Positions 16,839-25,475 are shown, numbered from the stretch's first letter. The stretch: DNA of 64,000 bases from Verrucomicrobiota bacterium (GCA_023416735.1 JAEZGX010000012.1:186001-250000), one strand, 5' to 3'. The notes: generated from the letters alone by a model not told the origin. Numbers and translations: made by a program.

Positions 16839-18509
16839 ATGATCTCCTGGATTCAGCGCTATTTTCAGACCCACTTTAAGGTCATCTTCGCCGTCTTGCT
16901 CGCCGTCATCATCGTCGCCTTCGTGTTCACGATCGGCGCCGCCCCGGGCATCGGCCGCGCCGAACGCGAAGCGATGAACCGCTACGTCTTCGGCTACAAT
17001 CTGAGCTCCCAGGAGGACAGCGAACGTCTCTTCGGCGACGCCGGTCTCAGCGCTCAGCTCCAGTTCGGCTATTTCGGCGATCCCGCCCAAATCCAGGAAT
17101 ACGCCTTCCAACGCGCCGCCTTCCTCAAACTCGCCGACGAACTCCACATCCCCACCGCCACCCAGCAGGAGATCGCCGATCAAATCAAAAACCTCCGTGC
17201 CTTCGCTGGCACCGAAGGAGGTTTCGACGCCCAGCGCTATGCTTCTTTCCGCGACTCGCTCAAAGGCAACAGCCGCTTCCGCGAAAGCGACGTCAGCCGC
17301 GTCATCGGCGCCGACGTTCGCATCGAAAAAGTCCAACAACTCCTCTCCGGCCCCGGCTACACCCTGCCGTCCGACGTGAAGGCCCAGATGCAGCAGGCCG
17401 AAACCACCTGGACTCTCGGCGTCGCCAGCATCGACTACGCCAGCTACCAGCCCGAGATCCCCGTCAACGACGTCGCGATCACGCAGTTCTTCGACGAAAA
17501 CTCCTTCCGCTACGAAATCCCGCCGCGCATCGTCGTGAACTACGTCGATTTCCCCGCGACGAGTCTCCTCCCGTCCATCACCGTTTCCGAAGACGAGATT
17601 CGCGCTTTCTACGATTCTAACCCCGCCCGCTTCCCGAAACCCGCTGCCAATGCCGCAGCCGACGCCGCGAAGTCCGATCCCGCCGCCGATTTCGCCGCGG
17701 TCCGTCCCCAAGTCGAAACCACCCTCAAACTCGAACGCGCCCGCCGTCAGGCCGCCAAAGCTGCCGCCGATTTCGCCTTCGAACTTTTCGAGCGTAAACT
17801 CACCCCCGGAACGCCCGCTTTCGACACCTTCCTCACGGAGCGCAACGTCGCCCTCAAATCGCTCGCACCGTTCACCCGCGAAAGCGGCCCGGCCGAATTC
17901 CAAGGCGCTCGCGAAATCGCCACCGAAGCCTTCAAGCTCAACAAGGATCATCTCTACTCCGACGCCGTCAGCACTCCCGCTGGCTCCGTGGTTCTCTTCT
18001 TCAACGACCTCGAACCCGCTCGCCAGCCCCTCCTCGCCGAGGTCCGGGAACGGGTCATCGCCGACTATCGCGAGAGCGAAAAGCGCAAGCGCTTCGTCGA
18101 ACTCGGCCGCGCGCTGCGCAGCGGAATCGAAACGCGTTTGAAAAACGGCGACTCCTTCGAGCAAGCCGCCAACGCCGCCGCTGCTGCCAACTCCGTCAAA
18201 GCTGACGTAAAAACGCCCGCCGCGTTCACCCTCCGTCAACCGCCGCAGGATCTCGATTACTCCGTTTACAGTGTGCTCGAGCGACTCGAGAAAGGCCGCG
18301 TTTCCGACATGGTCATCGCCCGCGACAATGGCCTCATCGTCCACGCCATCGACAAGAGCGCTCCCGCCATCGACGAATCCTCACCCGAATTCGCCGCCGC
18401 CCGCGAACAGTTCGCCGCCGGTAGCGCTCGTCTCGCGATGAGTTCCTACATTCGCGACCTCGTCGAAGCGGAACTCACAAGGTCCGAGCCTGCGGCCCTC
18501 GCTCAATAA
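16839..18509 (+). CDS. SurA/PpiD-like membrane-anchored chaperone lacking a rotamase domain
   Basis: The protein of 556 residues has one N-terminal membrane anchor (residues 14-33, FKVIFAVLLAVIIVAFVFTI), as in PpiD, and a SurA_N-type helical chaperone region (residues 75-215, with AFQRAAFLKLADELHIP). The C-terminal part resembles the region following the parvulin domain of PpiD (SVVLFFNDLEPARQPLLAEV, residues 385-405). I see no parvulin (PpiC) rotamase motif between them; a helical Ala-rich stretch sits there instead. It is inferred to assist folding of exported proteins in the periplasm. It has its own predicted promoter and terminator. Confidence 0.78.
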   Translation: MISWIQRYFQTHFKVIFAVLLAVIIVAFVFTIGAAPGIGRAEREAMNRYVFGYNLSSQEDSERLFGDAGLSAQLQFGYFGDPAQIQEYAFQRAAFLKLADELHIPTATQQEIADQIKNLRAFAGTEGGFDAQRYASFRDSLKGNSRFRESDVSRVIGADVRIEKVQQLLSGPGYTLPSDVKAQMQQAETTWTLGVASIDYASYQPEIPVNDVAITQFFDENSFRYEIPPRIVVNYVDFPATSLLPSITVSEDEIRAFYDSNPARFPKPAANAAADAAKSDPAADFAAVRPQVETTLKLERARRQAAKAAADFAFELFERKLTPGTPAFDTFLTERNVALKSLAPFTRESGPAEFQGAREIATEAFKLNKDHLYSDAVSTPAGSVVLFFNDLEPARQPLLAEVRERVIADYRESEKRKRFVELGRALRSGIETRLKNGDSFEQAANAAAAANSVKADVKTPAAFTLRQPPQDLDYSVYSVLERLEKGRVSDMVIARDNGLIVHAIDKSAPAIDESSPEFAAAREQFAAGSARLAMSSYIRDLVEAELTRSEPAALAQ

Positions 18510-18844
18510 TCGAGCCTCACTCTCGCGCCAACTTTCGGCGGGCCCTCACCGGCCCGCCTTTTTGTTGCCCCGAAACAGGGCACGAGCCGCGCCGTCTCAC
18601 GCCACTCATCTCTCCATCTAACCGTTCGGCCCAAATCACCTCGAACCTCATCGCGGGTTTGCGCACGTTCGCGATTCTTCGCAACAACCAGAACTCCCGA
18701 AACTTTCCACGCCTCCTTCCGTCTCCAACGCGATGACACCCGGCTTCTTCGCTCTCTCGCTCCGGTCCAACGTCTTTGCCCTCTCGCAGTAACTTTTCGA
18801 CACGCTCCGTGTTCTTCATCCCAATCATCGGACCGATTTTCTCC
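18510..18844. other. 335-bp gap: terminator plus region without recognised genes
   Basis: The first part holds the terminator at 18537-18563. The remaining roughly 280 bases before the TolC-family gene show no convincing ORF or repeat; the promoter of that gene must lie here. Confidence 0.6.
18537..18563 (+). terminator. Rho-independent terminator of the PpiD-like gene
   Basis: Stem GGCGGGCC/GGCCCGCC (18537-18544 with 18551-18558), 6-base loop, followed by five T. Confidence 0.92.
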
Positions 18845-20344
18845 ATGCTCCGTTCTTCCGCCCGCGCTCTCTGCCTCTTCGTCAGCTGCACCGCCCTCGC
18901 GCTCGCCCAAACTCCGGCCACGCCGCCCCCCGCTGCCCCGCCGCCGCTTCAGGCCCCCACCCTCACCCTCGAGGAATGCATCGCGCGCGCCCTTCAGAAA
19001 AACTTCGATCTCCAGATCAACGCTTTCGACACCACGATCGCTCGCGAGGCCCTCGAGGTCGCCGAAGCCAGTTTCGAACCGGTCTTCAACGCTTCCGTCC
19101 AACGCTTCTCCGCCAAATACCACCCTTGGTCCGGCGGCGGCAGCACCGACACCACCGACGCCCGCATCGGGGTCTCTCAGTTCATCCCCACCGGTGCCCT
19201 CGTGAGCCTCAGCACCAGCATCGACCGCAGCTCCACCGATCCGCGCCGCACTTCTCTCCCTCCGTTCAACCCCGTTTATAACAGCGACGTCTCGCTCACC
19301 GTCACCCAGCCGCTGCTCCGCGGCGCCGGTCTTGCCATCAACCGCGCCAACATCGAGCGCAATCGCCTCGGCGTCGAAATCGCCCGGCTCAACTTCCGGA
19401 GCAGCGTCCTCCAGGTCGTCCGCGATACCGAAGCCGCCTACTACAATCTCGTCTTCGCCCGCGAAACGCTCGCCGTGCGCCGCCACAGTCTCGGCCTCGC
19501 CCAGCGCCTCTACGAGGAAAACAACACCCGCCGTCTCACCGGCGTCGCCACCGACCTCGACGTCCTCACCGCCGAAGTCGGCATCGAAACCGCCCGCAAC
19601 GCCGTCCTCATCGCCGAACAGGGCGTGCGCAATCGCGAGGACGAACTCCTCGCCCTCATCGGCCAGTTCGAATTCGACACCGACCTCGGCACCGTCGGCC
19701 TCACCGCGTTCGACCAACCGTCTCCGTCGTTCGACCTCTCCTACAAACTCGCCCGCGAAAACCAGCCGGACTACCTCGCCACGCTCGAGTCGATCAAACA
19801 GCTCGAGCTCGACGTCACCACCGCGAAAAACGCCGCTCTCCCGTCCCTCGATGTGGGCGGCAGCGTCGGCCTCGACGGGCTTGATCGCAACTACTCACGG
19901 GCGATCGGCAATATCGGCAACACCGACGCCCGCAGCTGGCAGCTCGACGTGACCCTTTCCGTTCCGTGGGGTCTGCACGCCGATCGCGCCCGTCACCGCG
20001 CCGCGCTCGCCAGCCTCCGCCGCCAGGAATCCCGTCTCCGCGCCATCGAGCAGGACCTTCTCGTCCAGGTTCGCTCCGCGGTTCGCGCCGTCGAGACGAA
20101 CCGCGAAAGCGTCGCCATCAACGCCAAGGCCACCGAACTCGCCACCCGCCAATACGAGCTCGAGCTCGCCCGTTTCAAAGCCGGTCTCTCCACCAGCCGT
20201 CAGGTCCTGCAAATTCAGGACGATCTCGAAAGCACGCGCGTCAACGAGCTCCTCGCCCGCGTGAATCTCCGTATCGCGATCGCCAATCTACACCAACTCG
20301 AAGCCAGCTCCCTTCAGCGCTTCAATATCTCCCTCTCCGAGTAA
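18845..20344 (+). CDS. TolC-family outer-membrane efflux protein
   Basis: This is a 499-residue outer-membrane channel protein of the TolC family. It has a signal peptide (residues 1-22, ending ALALAQ), a Pro-rich stretch, and then two OEP repeats (about 60-270 and 290-490). Typical features are LTLEECIARALQKNFDLQI near the start, VTQPLLRGAGLAINRANI, and long amphipathic helices such as ELATRQYELELARFKAGLST. TolC proteins form trimeric tunnels working with RND or ABC pumps, but no pump or adaptor gene is adjacent, so its partners are encoded elsewhere. The start at 18845 was chosen because the signal peptide begins there. A terminator follows. Confidence 0.9.
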   Translation: MLRSSARALCLFVSCTALALAQTPATPPPAAPPPLQAPTLTLEECIARALQKNFDLQINAFDTTIAREALEVAEASFEPVFNASVQRFSAKYHPWSGGGSTDTTDARIGVSQFIPTGALVSLSTSIDRSSTDPRRTSLPPFNPVYNSDVSLTVTQPLLRGAGLAINRANIERNRLGVEIARLNFRSSVLQVVRDTEAAYYNLVFARETLAVRRHSLGLAQRLYEENNTRRLTGVATDLDVLTAEVGIETARNAVLIAEQGVRNREDELLALIGQFEFDTDLGTVGLTAFDQPSPSFDLSYKLARENQPDYLATLESIKQLELDVTTAKNAALPSLDVGGSVGLDGLDRNYSRAIGNIGNTDARSWQLDVTLSVPWGLHADRARHRAALASLRRQESRLRAIEQDLLVQVRSAVRAVETNRESVAINAKATELATRQYELELARFKAGLSTSRQVLQIQDDLESTRVNELLARVNLRIAIANLHQLEASSLQRFNISLSE

Positions 20345-20394
20345 CCTCCTTCTCTGATCATGGAAGCGCGGTGCCTTCACCGCGCTTTCTCCCC

Positions 20395-20426
20395 GCCGAG
20401 GTCATCCCACCTCGGCTTTTTGTTTT
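20395..20426 (+). terminator. Rho-independent terminator of the TolC-family gene
   Basis: Stem GCCGAGGT/ACCTCGGC (20395-20402 with 20409-20416) followed by TTTTTGTTTT. A second perfect 10-bp hairpin (AAGCGCGGTG/CACCGCGCTT, 20364-20387) precedes it, making a tandem terminator. Confidence 0.92.
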
Positions 20427-20459
20427 CCGAAGACCGCCGAAAGTCCCACCCTCCAAGTC

Positions 20460-21032
20460 ATGCCCATCGCCTTCGTCATTCGCCTCGTTCTTTGGATCTG
20501 GCTCGGGGCCGCTCTTTACGTTGGCTACTCCCGGCTCCTCCTCCAATTCCCTGCTCTGGCTATTCCCGCGACAATCCTGGGCCTCACGACCCTCCTCGCT
20601 CTCGCCTACCGTCGAATCACTCCGCTGCGCACCTGGATCGATTCCCTCGACCTCCGCACCATCGTTTTTCTCCACGTCATTCGCTTCGTCGGGATCTACT
20701 TCCTTGTCCTCGGCGAACGCGGCGTCCTCCCCCAACGCATTGCCCTGCCCGCGGGCGCCGGCGACGTCGCTGTCGCCATCCTCGCCCTCGTCGTGGCGCT
20801 GTATCCATTTTCTGAATCCATCCGCCGCCGCGCGATCTACTACTGGAACATCTTCGGCCTCGTCGCCATTCTGCTCGTCCTCTCCTCCATCGTGCGCACC
20901 GCCGTATCGGGCTCCCGCGAACTCGCGCACTTTGCCGAACTGCCTCTCAGCCTGTTCCCCACTTTCCTCGCTCCGTTGATCATCGCCTCCCATCTCGCCA
21001 TCTTCCGCCGCCTCGCCGACGAACCACGTTAA
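20460..21032 (+). CDS. Hypothetical multi-pass membrane protein
   Basis: I do not recognise this 190-residue protein. It has about six hydrophobic segments (around residues 5-25, 32-50, 68-85, 100-117, 127-147 and 160-182) separated by short, often arginine-containing loops (for example YRRITPLRTW and SESIRRRAIYYWN). There is no catalytic motif. It follows the double terminator of the TolC-family gene and is convergent with the NicO-like transporter, so it stands alone. It may be a small conserved integral membrane protein of this lineage. Confidence 0.7.
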   Translation: MPIAFVIRLVLWIWLGAALYVGYSRLLLQFPALAIPATILGLTTLLALAYRRITPLRTWIDSLDLRTIVFLHVIRFVGIYFLVLGERGVLPQRIALPAGAGDVAVAILALVVALYPFSESIRRRAIYYWNIFGLVAILLVLSSIVRTAVSGSRELAHFAELPLSLFPTFLAPLIIASHLAIFRRLADEPR

Positions 21033-21069
21033 ATGGCGCCCCCGAAGTGCCCCGCAAGGGGACACCTTC

Positions 21070-21789
21070 TCAGTGGCCGAGCAAAGCCACCACCAAACCG
21101 AGCACGCAAAACAACACCCCCAGCGTTCCCGCCTCGCGCCGCTCGAAATATTTCACCTTGAAGCGATCCAGCCCCGCCAGCGCGAGCGAGGTCACGATCG
21201 CCATCCCTGCCAGCGTCGCGACCGCCAGAATCACGCTCAATACCACGAAGCCCGTCCAACCGAACTGCACGCCCGACAGATACACCGGCAAAAATGCCTC
21301 ACAGGGCGACAGCGTCAGCATCATAAAAAGTCCGCCGATCGCCGCGAGATCGCCGCGTTTCTCCGACACGAGATCGCTTCCTTCCAACTCGTGCTCCCAA
21401 TGGCTGTGCTCCGTCTCACTTCCGCACGCCTCGCTCGCGTGATGATGCCCGCCTCGCACCGTGTGGTGGCACACCCCTTTTCCCCGCCACTGCCGCCAAA
21501 GATAGTAAATTCCCACTGCAACCAGCGCCCCGCCGGTGATCCATGGAAACACCTCCCCGATCTCGTGATCGATCTGAAATCCGAACCACGCGATCGCCAG
21601 ACCCAGCACACTCGTCAGCGCGACATGCCCCAGCCCCGCGAGCATTGTGACACCCAGCGTCTTGATCCTGGACCACTGCCGCGCGCGCGCCACCAACACA
21701 AAGGGCAACCAATGCGTCGGCATCGCCGCATGAAAAAACGCCACGGTGAAGCCCGTGACGGCGATCGTAGTCAAAGCGGCAGAGTTCAT
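21070..21789 (-). CDS. NicO/HoxN-like nickel-cobalt transporter family membrane protein
   Basis: The 239-residue protein has about six membrane helices. An N-terminal segment FFHAAMPTHWLPFVLVARA contains paired histidines in a helix, and a central His-rich cytoplasmic or periplasmic loop (about residues 110-140, GGHHHASEACGSETEHSHWEH) precedes a second half with a conserved LTLSPCEAFLPVY. A His-rich loop between two three-helix halves is typical of RcnA/NicO-type divalent metal transporters, so metal import or export is inferred. The metal is uncertain. Its upstream region, shared with hemF, holds a strong palindrome (21881-21903) that could be a regulator site. Confidence 0.7.
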   Translation of the reverse strand: MNSAALTTIAVTGFTVAFFHAAMPTHWLPFVLVARARQWSRIKTLGVTMLAGLGHVALTSVLGLAIAWFGFQIDHEIGEVFPWITGGALVAVGIYYLWRQWRGKGVCHHTVRGGHHHASEACGSETEHSHWEHELEGSDLVSEKRGDLAAIGGLFMMLTLSPCEAFLPVYLSGVQFGWTGFVVLSVILAVATLAGMAIVTSLALAGLDRFKVKYFERREAGTLGVLFCVLGLVVALLGH

Positions 21790-21880
21790 TCGTGTTGGCT
21801 CAATCGAGCATCAAGCCAGCCCTTCGGCCGACCTGTCCAACGCGAACTCTAGCAAACCCGTCAACACCCCTCCTCCGCAA

Positions 21881-21903
21881 AGTGTCACATAATGTATGAC
21901 ACT
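21881..21903. promoter_or_regulatory. Palindromic operator candidate between nicO-like gene and hemF
   Basis: AGTGTCA (21881-21887) and TGACACT (21897-21903) form a perfect 7-bp inverted repeat around a 9-base AT-rich centre (CATAATGTA). The site is in the divergent intergenic region, in otherwise GC-rich DNA. It resembles a dimeric transcription-factor site; the factor is unknown. Confidence 0.45.
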
Positions 21904-21920
21904 TCCCCGCCCCCAAAATC

Positions 21921-21960
21921 ATTCTCGTTCTCTTTCTCTTTCTCGTTCTCCTCTCTCCCT
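21921..21960. repeat. Pyrimidine word repeat (TTCTCGTTCTC family) before hemF
   Basis: ATTCTCGTTCTCTTTCTC continues as TTTCTCGTTCTCCTC, right up to the hemF start at 21965. Related tracts lie at 43386-43419, 48110-48190, 49206-49240 and 50506-50528. Confidence 0.6.
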
Positions 21961-21964
21961 TCGC

Positions 21965-22930
21965 ATGTCGTCCGCACCCGACATCTCCGCCGTTCGCTCC
22001 TACTTTCTCGCGCTCCAGGATTCCATCTGCTCCGCACTCGAGCACGAAGACGGCTCCGCCCGCTTCCGCGAAGACAACTGGCAACGTCCTGATCGCTCCG
22101 GCGGCGGCCGCACCCGCATCCTCTCCGAAGGCGCCGTTTTCGAAAAAGCCGGCGTCGCTTTCTCCCACGTCCGCGGCACGCAACTTCCGCCGTCCGCCAC
22201 CGCTCATCGGCCCGAACTCGCCGGTCGTCCTTGGGAAGCCCTTGGCGTCTCGCTCGTCCTTCACCCGAGCAATCCTTACGCGCCCACCAGTCACGCCAAC
22301 GTGCGCTTCTTTTGCACGACCGAGCTCACCGTCACCCCAACTCCAAACTCCGAACTCCAAACGCGGAACCGCGCGGCGCCAGCAGTGTGGTGGTTCGGCG
22401 GCGGCTTCGACCTCACCCCTTACTACGGCTTTGAAGACGATGCCATTCACTGGCACCGCACCGCCCGCGCAGCCGTCGCTCCGTTCGGCGAAACACTCTA
22501 CCCGCGCTTCAAGAAGAACTGCGACGACTACTTCTTCCTCAAACACCGCAACGAGCCCCGCGGCATCGGCGGCTTGTTCTTCGACGATTTCAACGAACTC
22601 GGCTTCGAACGTTCTTTCGCTCTCGTGCGGTCCGTCGGCGACGCCTTTCTTCCCGCCTACCGCCCGATTGTCGCGCGCCGCAAATCCACGCCTTTCACCG
22701 ATCGCGAGCGTCAGTTCCAGCTGTATCGACGCGGCCGCTACGTCGAATTCAACCTCGTCTGGGACCGCGGCACGCTCTTCGGCCTTCAGTCGGGCGGTCG
22801 CACCGAATCGATCCTCATGTCCCTCCCGCCCCTCGTCCGCTGGGGCTACGACTGGCACCCCGAGCCGCACTCCCCCGAGTTCCGGCTCTACGATATCTTC
22901 CTAAAACCTCGCGACTGGCTCAGCGAATAG
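21965..22930 (+). CDS. hemF: Oxygen-dependent coproporphyrinogen III oxidase (HemF)
   Basis: HemF oxidatively decarboxylates coproporphyrinogen III to protoporphyrinogen IX using O2. The 321 residues match the family closely: SLVLHPSNPYAPTSHANVRF, WWFGGGFDLTPYYGFEDDA, HWHRTAR, RGIGGLFFDDFNELGFER, YVEFNLVWDRGTLFGLQSGG. Between TTEL and VWWFGGG there is an extra stretch of about 12 residues (PTPNSELQTRNRAAP region, DNA 22337-22370) absent from E. coli HemF. It is encoded by a repeat also found inside hemE. The start at 21965 (MSSAPDIS) follows a pyrimidine repeat. It is first in a hemF-hemE-hemY cluster. Confidence 0.96.
   Translation: MSSAPDISAVRSYFLALQDSICSALEHEDGSARFREDNWQRPDRSGGGRTRILSEGAVFEKAGVAFSHVRGTQLPPSATAHRPELAGRPWEALGVSLVLHPSNPYAPTSHANVRFFCTTELTVTPTPNSELQTRNRAAPAVWWFGGGFDLTPYYGFEDDAIHWHRTARAAVAPFGETLYPRFKKNCDDYFFLKHRNEPRGIGGLFFDDFNELGFERSFALVRSVGDAFLPAYRPIVARRKSTPFTDRERQFQLYRRGRYVEFNLVWDRGTLFGLQSGGRTESILMSLPPLVRWGYDWHPEPHSPEFRLYDIFLKPRDWLSE
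22337..22370. repeat. Repeat unit in frame inside hemF (GAACTCCAAAC type)
   Basis: CCAACTCCAAACTCC followed by GAACTCCAAACGCGGAACC. Its last 19 bases match 17 of 19 in the hemE repeat (23809-23854). It encodes an extra loop in HemF. Confidence 0.7.
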
Positions 22931-22944
22931 AACAAGGCCTTTCC

Positions 22945-22980
22945 CATTCGCGTGAATTCGTGTCCATTCATGTTTCAAAC
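22945..22980. repeat. Phrase-like repeat (CGTGAATTCGTGTCCATTC) between hemF and hemE
   Basis: CATTCGCGTGAATTCGTGTC followed by CATTCATGTTTCAAAC, occupying most of the 50-base hemF-hemE gap. Related copies at 51443-51469, 54068-54104 and 10504-10527. Confidence 0.5.
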
Positions 22981-24057
22981 ATGAATAGCCGCGAACGCTT
23001 CCTCGCCGCCTGCGCCAGCCAACCGCTCGACCGCCCACCGCTCTGGATCATGCGCCAGGCCGGCCGCTACCTCCCCGAATATCGCGCCCTCAAAGCCAAA
23101 TCGTCCTTCCTTGAAATGGTGCGCACGCCTGAGGTCGCCACCGAGGTCACGCTCCAGCCGCTCCGACGCTTCGCCCTCGACGCCGCCATTCTCTTCTCCG
23201 ACATCCTCGTCATCCCCGAAGCGCTCGGCCAAGCCTACCGCTTCCGCGATGAGGGCGGCATCGCCATGGACTTCCGCCTCGAAACGCGCGCCCAGGTCGA
23301 TGCCCTCGCCCCCGCCGACGCCGTCCCCGACCGACTCCGTTACGTCGCCGACGCCCTCACGCTCCTCAAAAAAGAACTCTCGGGACAAAAAGCCCTTCTC
23401 GGCTTCGGCGGCTCTCCTTGGACGCTCGCCACCTACATGGTCGAGGGCGGCAGCTCCGACGACTTCGAGCGCATCAAGCTCCTCTTCTACACCGATCGCG
23501 CCACGTTCGACGCCCTCCTCGAAAAACTCACCGCCGCGCTCATCGCCTACTTCCAGATGCAGATTCGCGCCGGGGCCGACGCGATCCAGATTTTCGACTC
23601 CTGGGGCGGCATCATCGCCGGACAAGATTACGAGGATGCATCCTTGAAATGGATACGCCGCATCGTCGCCGCGCTTCCGTCCGACTTCCCCGTTATTCTC
23701 TACGCCAAAGGCACCGCTCCGCACCACGCCGCTCAAGCCTCTTCCGGCATCCGCGTCCTCAGCGTCGACTGGACCACCGACCTCGCCCAACTCGCCGCCC
23801 AACTCGGCACGCCAAATCCCAAACCCGGAACTCCAAACCCGGAACTCGGAACCGGCCGCCGGCCCGCGCTGCAGGGCAACCTCGACCCCGTTCTCCTCAA
23901 CACCACCCCCGAAATCGTCCGCGCCGCCACCACGCGTCTTCTCGATTCCATGCGCGGCCAACCCGGTCATATCTTCAACCTGGGCCACGGCATCCTCCCC
24001 ACCGCCAAAATCGAGTGCGTCGAATCCCTCGTCTCCACCGTCACATCGTGGAAATGA
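22981..24057 (+). CDS. hemE: Uroporphyrinogen decarboxylase (HemE)
   Basis: HemE removes four carboxyl groups from uroporphyrinogen III to give coproporphyrinogen III, the substrate of HemF. The protein of 358 residues has the family signatures PPLWIMRQAGRYLPEYR (residues 20-36), FSDILVIPEALG, GFGGSPWTLATYMVEG, IQIFDSWGG and FNLGHGILP. Between LSVDWTTDLA and ALQGNLDP an insert of about 16 residues (TPNPKPGTPNPELGTGRR) is encoded by a tandem repeat at 23809-23854, related to the one in hemF. The region forms a surface loop in known structures, so activity is likely kept. The start at 22981 (MNSRERF) is preferred over 22960, which lies in a repeat. Confidence 0.96.
   Translation: MNSRERFLAACASQPLDRPPLWIMRQAGRYLPEYRALKAKSSFLEMVRTPEVATEVTLQPLRRFALDAAILFSDILVIPEALGQAYRFRDEGGIAMDFRLETRAQVDALAPADAVPDRLRYVADALTLLKKELSGQKALLGFGGSPWTLATYMVEGGSSDDFERIKLLFYTDRATFDALLEKLTAALIAYFQMQIRAGADAIQIFDSWGGIIAGQDYEDASLKWIRRIVAALPSDFPVILYAKGTAPHHAAQASSGIRVLSVDWTTDLAQLAAQLGTPNPKPGTPNPELGTGRRPALQGNLDPVLLNTTPEIVRAATTRLLDSMRGQPGHIFNLGHGILPTAKIECVESLVSTVTSWK
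23809..23854. repeat. Tandem repeat in frame inside hemE (GAACTCCAAAC type)
   Basis: ACGCCAAATCCCAAACCCG followed by GAACTCCAAACCCGGAACTC. Two to three degenerate units of about 15-20 bases, encoding Pro/Asn/Gly-rich residues. Confidence 0.7.
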
Positions 24058-24104
24058 CCGCTCTCCGCACCCGTCGTTATCTCCCGTAATCCAAACCCGC
24101 CGTC

Positions 24105-25475
24105 TTGCCTGCGACGCCGCCCAAATCCATCGCCATCCTCGGTGCCGGCATCACCGGCCTGACCGCGGCTCATCGCCTCCACACACTCGGCCAGAGTGTT
24201 CGCGTATTCGAATCTTCAACACGCGCCGGCGGCGTCATTCGTTCGGAACGCAGCGACGACTGGCTGATCGAATCCGGCCCCAATTCCCTCCTCTCCGGCG
24301 AACCCGCTGTCGATCGCCTCATCCGCGAACTCGCTCTCGATTCCGCGCTCGTCGTCGCCAACCCCGTCGCGAAAAACCGCTACATCGTCCGCCGCGGCCA
24401 GCCGCTCCCCGTCCCGCTTTCTCCGCCCGCGCTGCTGACCTCTCCCTTCCTTTCTCCACTCGCAAAACTCTCGCTCCTGCGCGAGTTCCTCCTGCGCCCG
24501 CGCGTCCGCGCCAGCGATCTGAGTCTCGCCGATTTCATCGGAGCTCACTTCAACCGCGAGATCGTCGACTACGCGCTGAATCCCATCGTCACCGGCATCT
24601 ACGCGGGAAACCCACAAAAACTCTCCGCCCGCCACGCTTTCCCCAAACTCTGGGAAGCCGAACGTCAGCACGGTTCCCTTCTCCGCGCCCAACTCTCCGC
24701 CGCCAAAGCCCGCCGCGCCCGCGGCGAACCGGCTCCTTCCATCATCTCGTTCCGCGACGGCCTGCAAACGCTTCCCGACGCCCTCGCCGCCCGGCTTCCG
24801 TCGGCATCGCTCACGTTCAACGCCCAGCTCGACGCCATCGTTCCCGGCGAAAAATGGAGCGTCATCTGGCACGACGCCGCCGGCACTCACACGCAATCGT
24901 TCGACGCCATCGTCGTCGCTCTCCCTGCTCCCGCCCTCGCCCAACTTCGCGTGGGCGCCTTCGGCGAGCGTCCTCTCGCCGGCCTCGCCGCCGTCGAGCA
25001 CCCGCCGGTCGCTTCGCTCTTCCTCGGCTACCGCCGCGCGCAAATCGCGCACGCGCTCGATGGTTTTGGCCTCCTCGTTCCCGCGGCCGAAAACCGTTCG
25101 CTCCTCGGCGGCCTTTTCTCCTCCACGCTTTTTCCCGAGCGCGCCCCCGCTGACCACGTCGCGCTCACCGTCCTCATCGGCGGCACGCGCCAGCCCGAAC
25201 TCGCTTCACTCTCTCCCGAGCAACTCTTCGGCCGCATCGGCCCCGATCTCACCGACCTTCTCGGCGTCAGCGGAGCTCCGGTCTTCCAACATCACGCTTT
25301 CTGGCCGCGCGCGATCCCCCAATACAACCTCGGCCACGAACAACATCTCGCCGCGATCGCCCACCTCGAGCGCGCCCACCGCGGCCTCTTCCTCGGCGGC
25401 CAGGCTCGCGACGGCATTTCGCTGCCCGCCTGCATCGCCGCTGGCGAATCCCTCGCCCGCCGCGCTGCTTCGTAA
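24105..25475 (+). CDS. hemY: Protoporphyrinogen oxidase, FAD-dependent HemY type
   Basis: This enzyme oxidises protoporphyrinogen IX to protoporphyrin IX with FAD and O2, the step after HemF (some databases label this type hemG). The 456 residues begin with the Rossmann dinucleotide site ILGAGITGLTAAHRL (residues 10-24), followed by the family's VFESSTRAGGVIRSE and LIESGPNSLL. A C-terminal FAD motif GLFLGGQARDGISLPACI is present. The only plausible start is TTG at 24105, because no ATG or GTG precedes the FAD motif. It is 47 bases after hemE and probably co-transcribed with it. Confidence 0.93.
   Translation: MPATPPKSIAILGAGITGLTAAHRLHTLGQSVRVFESSTRAGGVIRSERSDDWLIESGPNSLLSGEPAVDRLIRELALDSALVVANPVAKNRYIVRRGQPLPVPLSPPALLTSPFLSPLAKLSLLREFLLRPRVRASDLSLADFIGAHFNREIVDYALNPIVTGIYAGNPQKLSARHAFPKLWEAERQHGSLLRAQLSAAKARRARGEPAPSIISFRDGLQTLPDALAARLPSASLTFNAQLDAIVPGEKWSVIWHDAAGTHTQSFDAIVVALPAPALAQLRVGAFGERPLAGLAAVEHPPVASLFLGYRRAQIAHALDGFGLLVPAAENRSLLGGLFSSTLFPERAPADHVALTVLIGGTRQPELASLSPEQLFGRIGPDLTDLLGVSGAPVFQHHAFWPRAIPQYNLGHEQHLAAIAHLERAHRGLFLGGQARDGISLPACIAAGESLARRAAS

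Noticed and set aside
16815..18344. 509-codon open frame antisense to the PpiD-like gene
   Set aside because: Low-complexity Glu/Gly composition, no domain, and a well-supported gene on the other strand.
18503..19717. 404-codon minus-strand frame over the start of the TolC-family gene
   Set aside because: Antisense shadow; composition biased to Gly, Glu and Asp with no recognisable domain.
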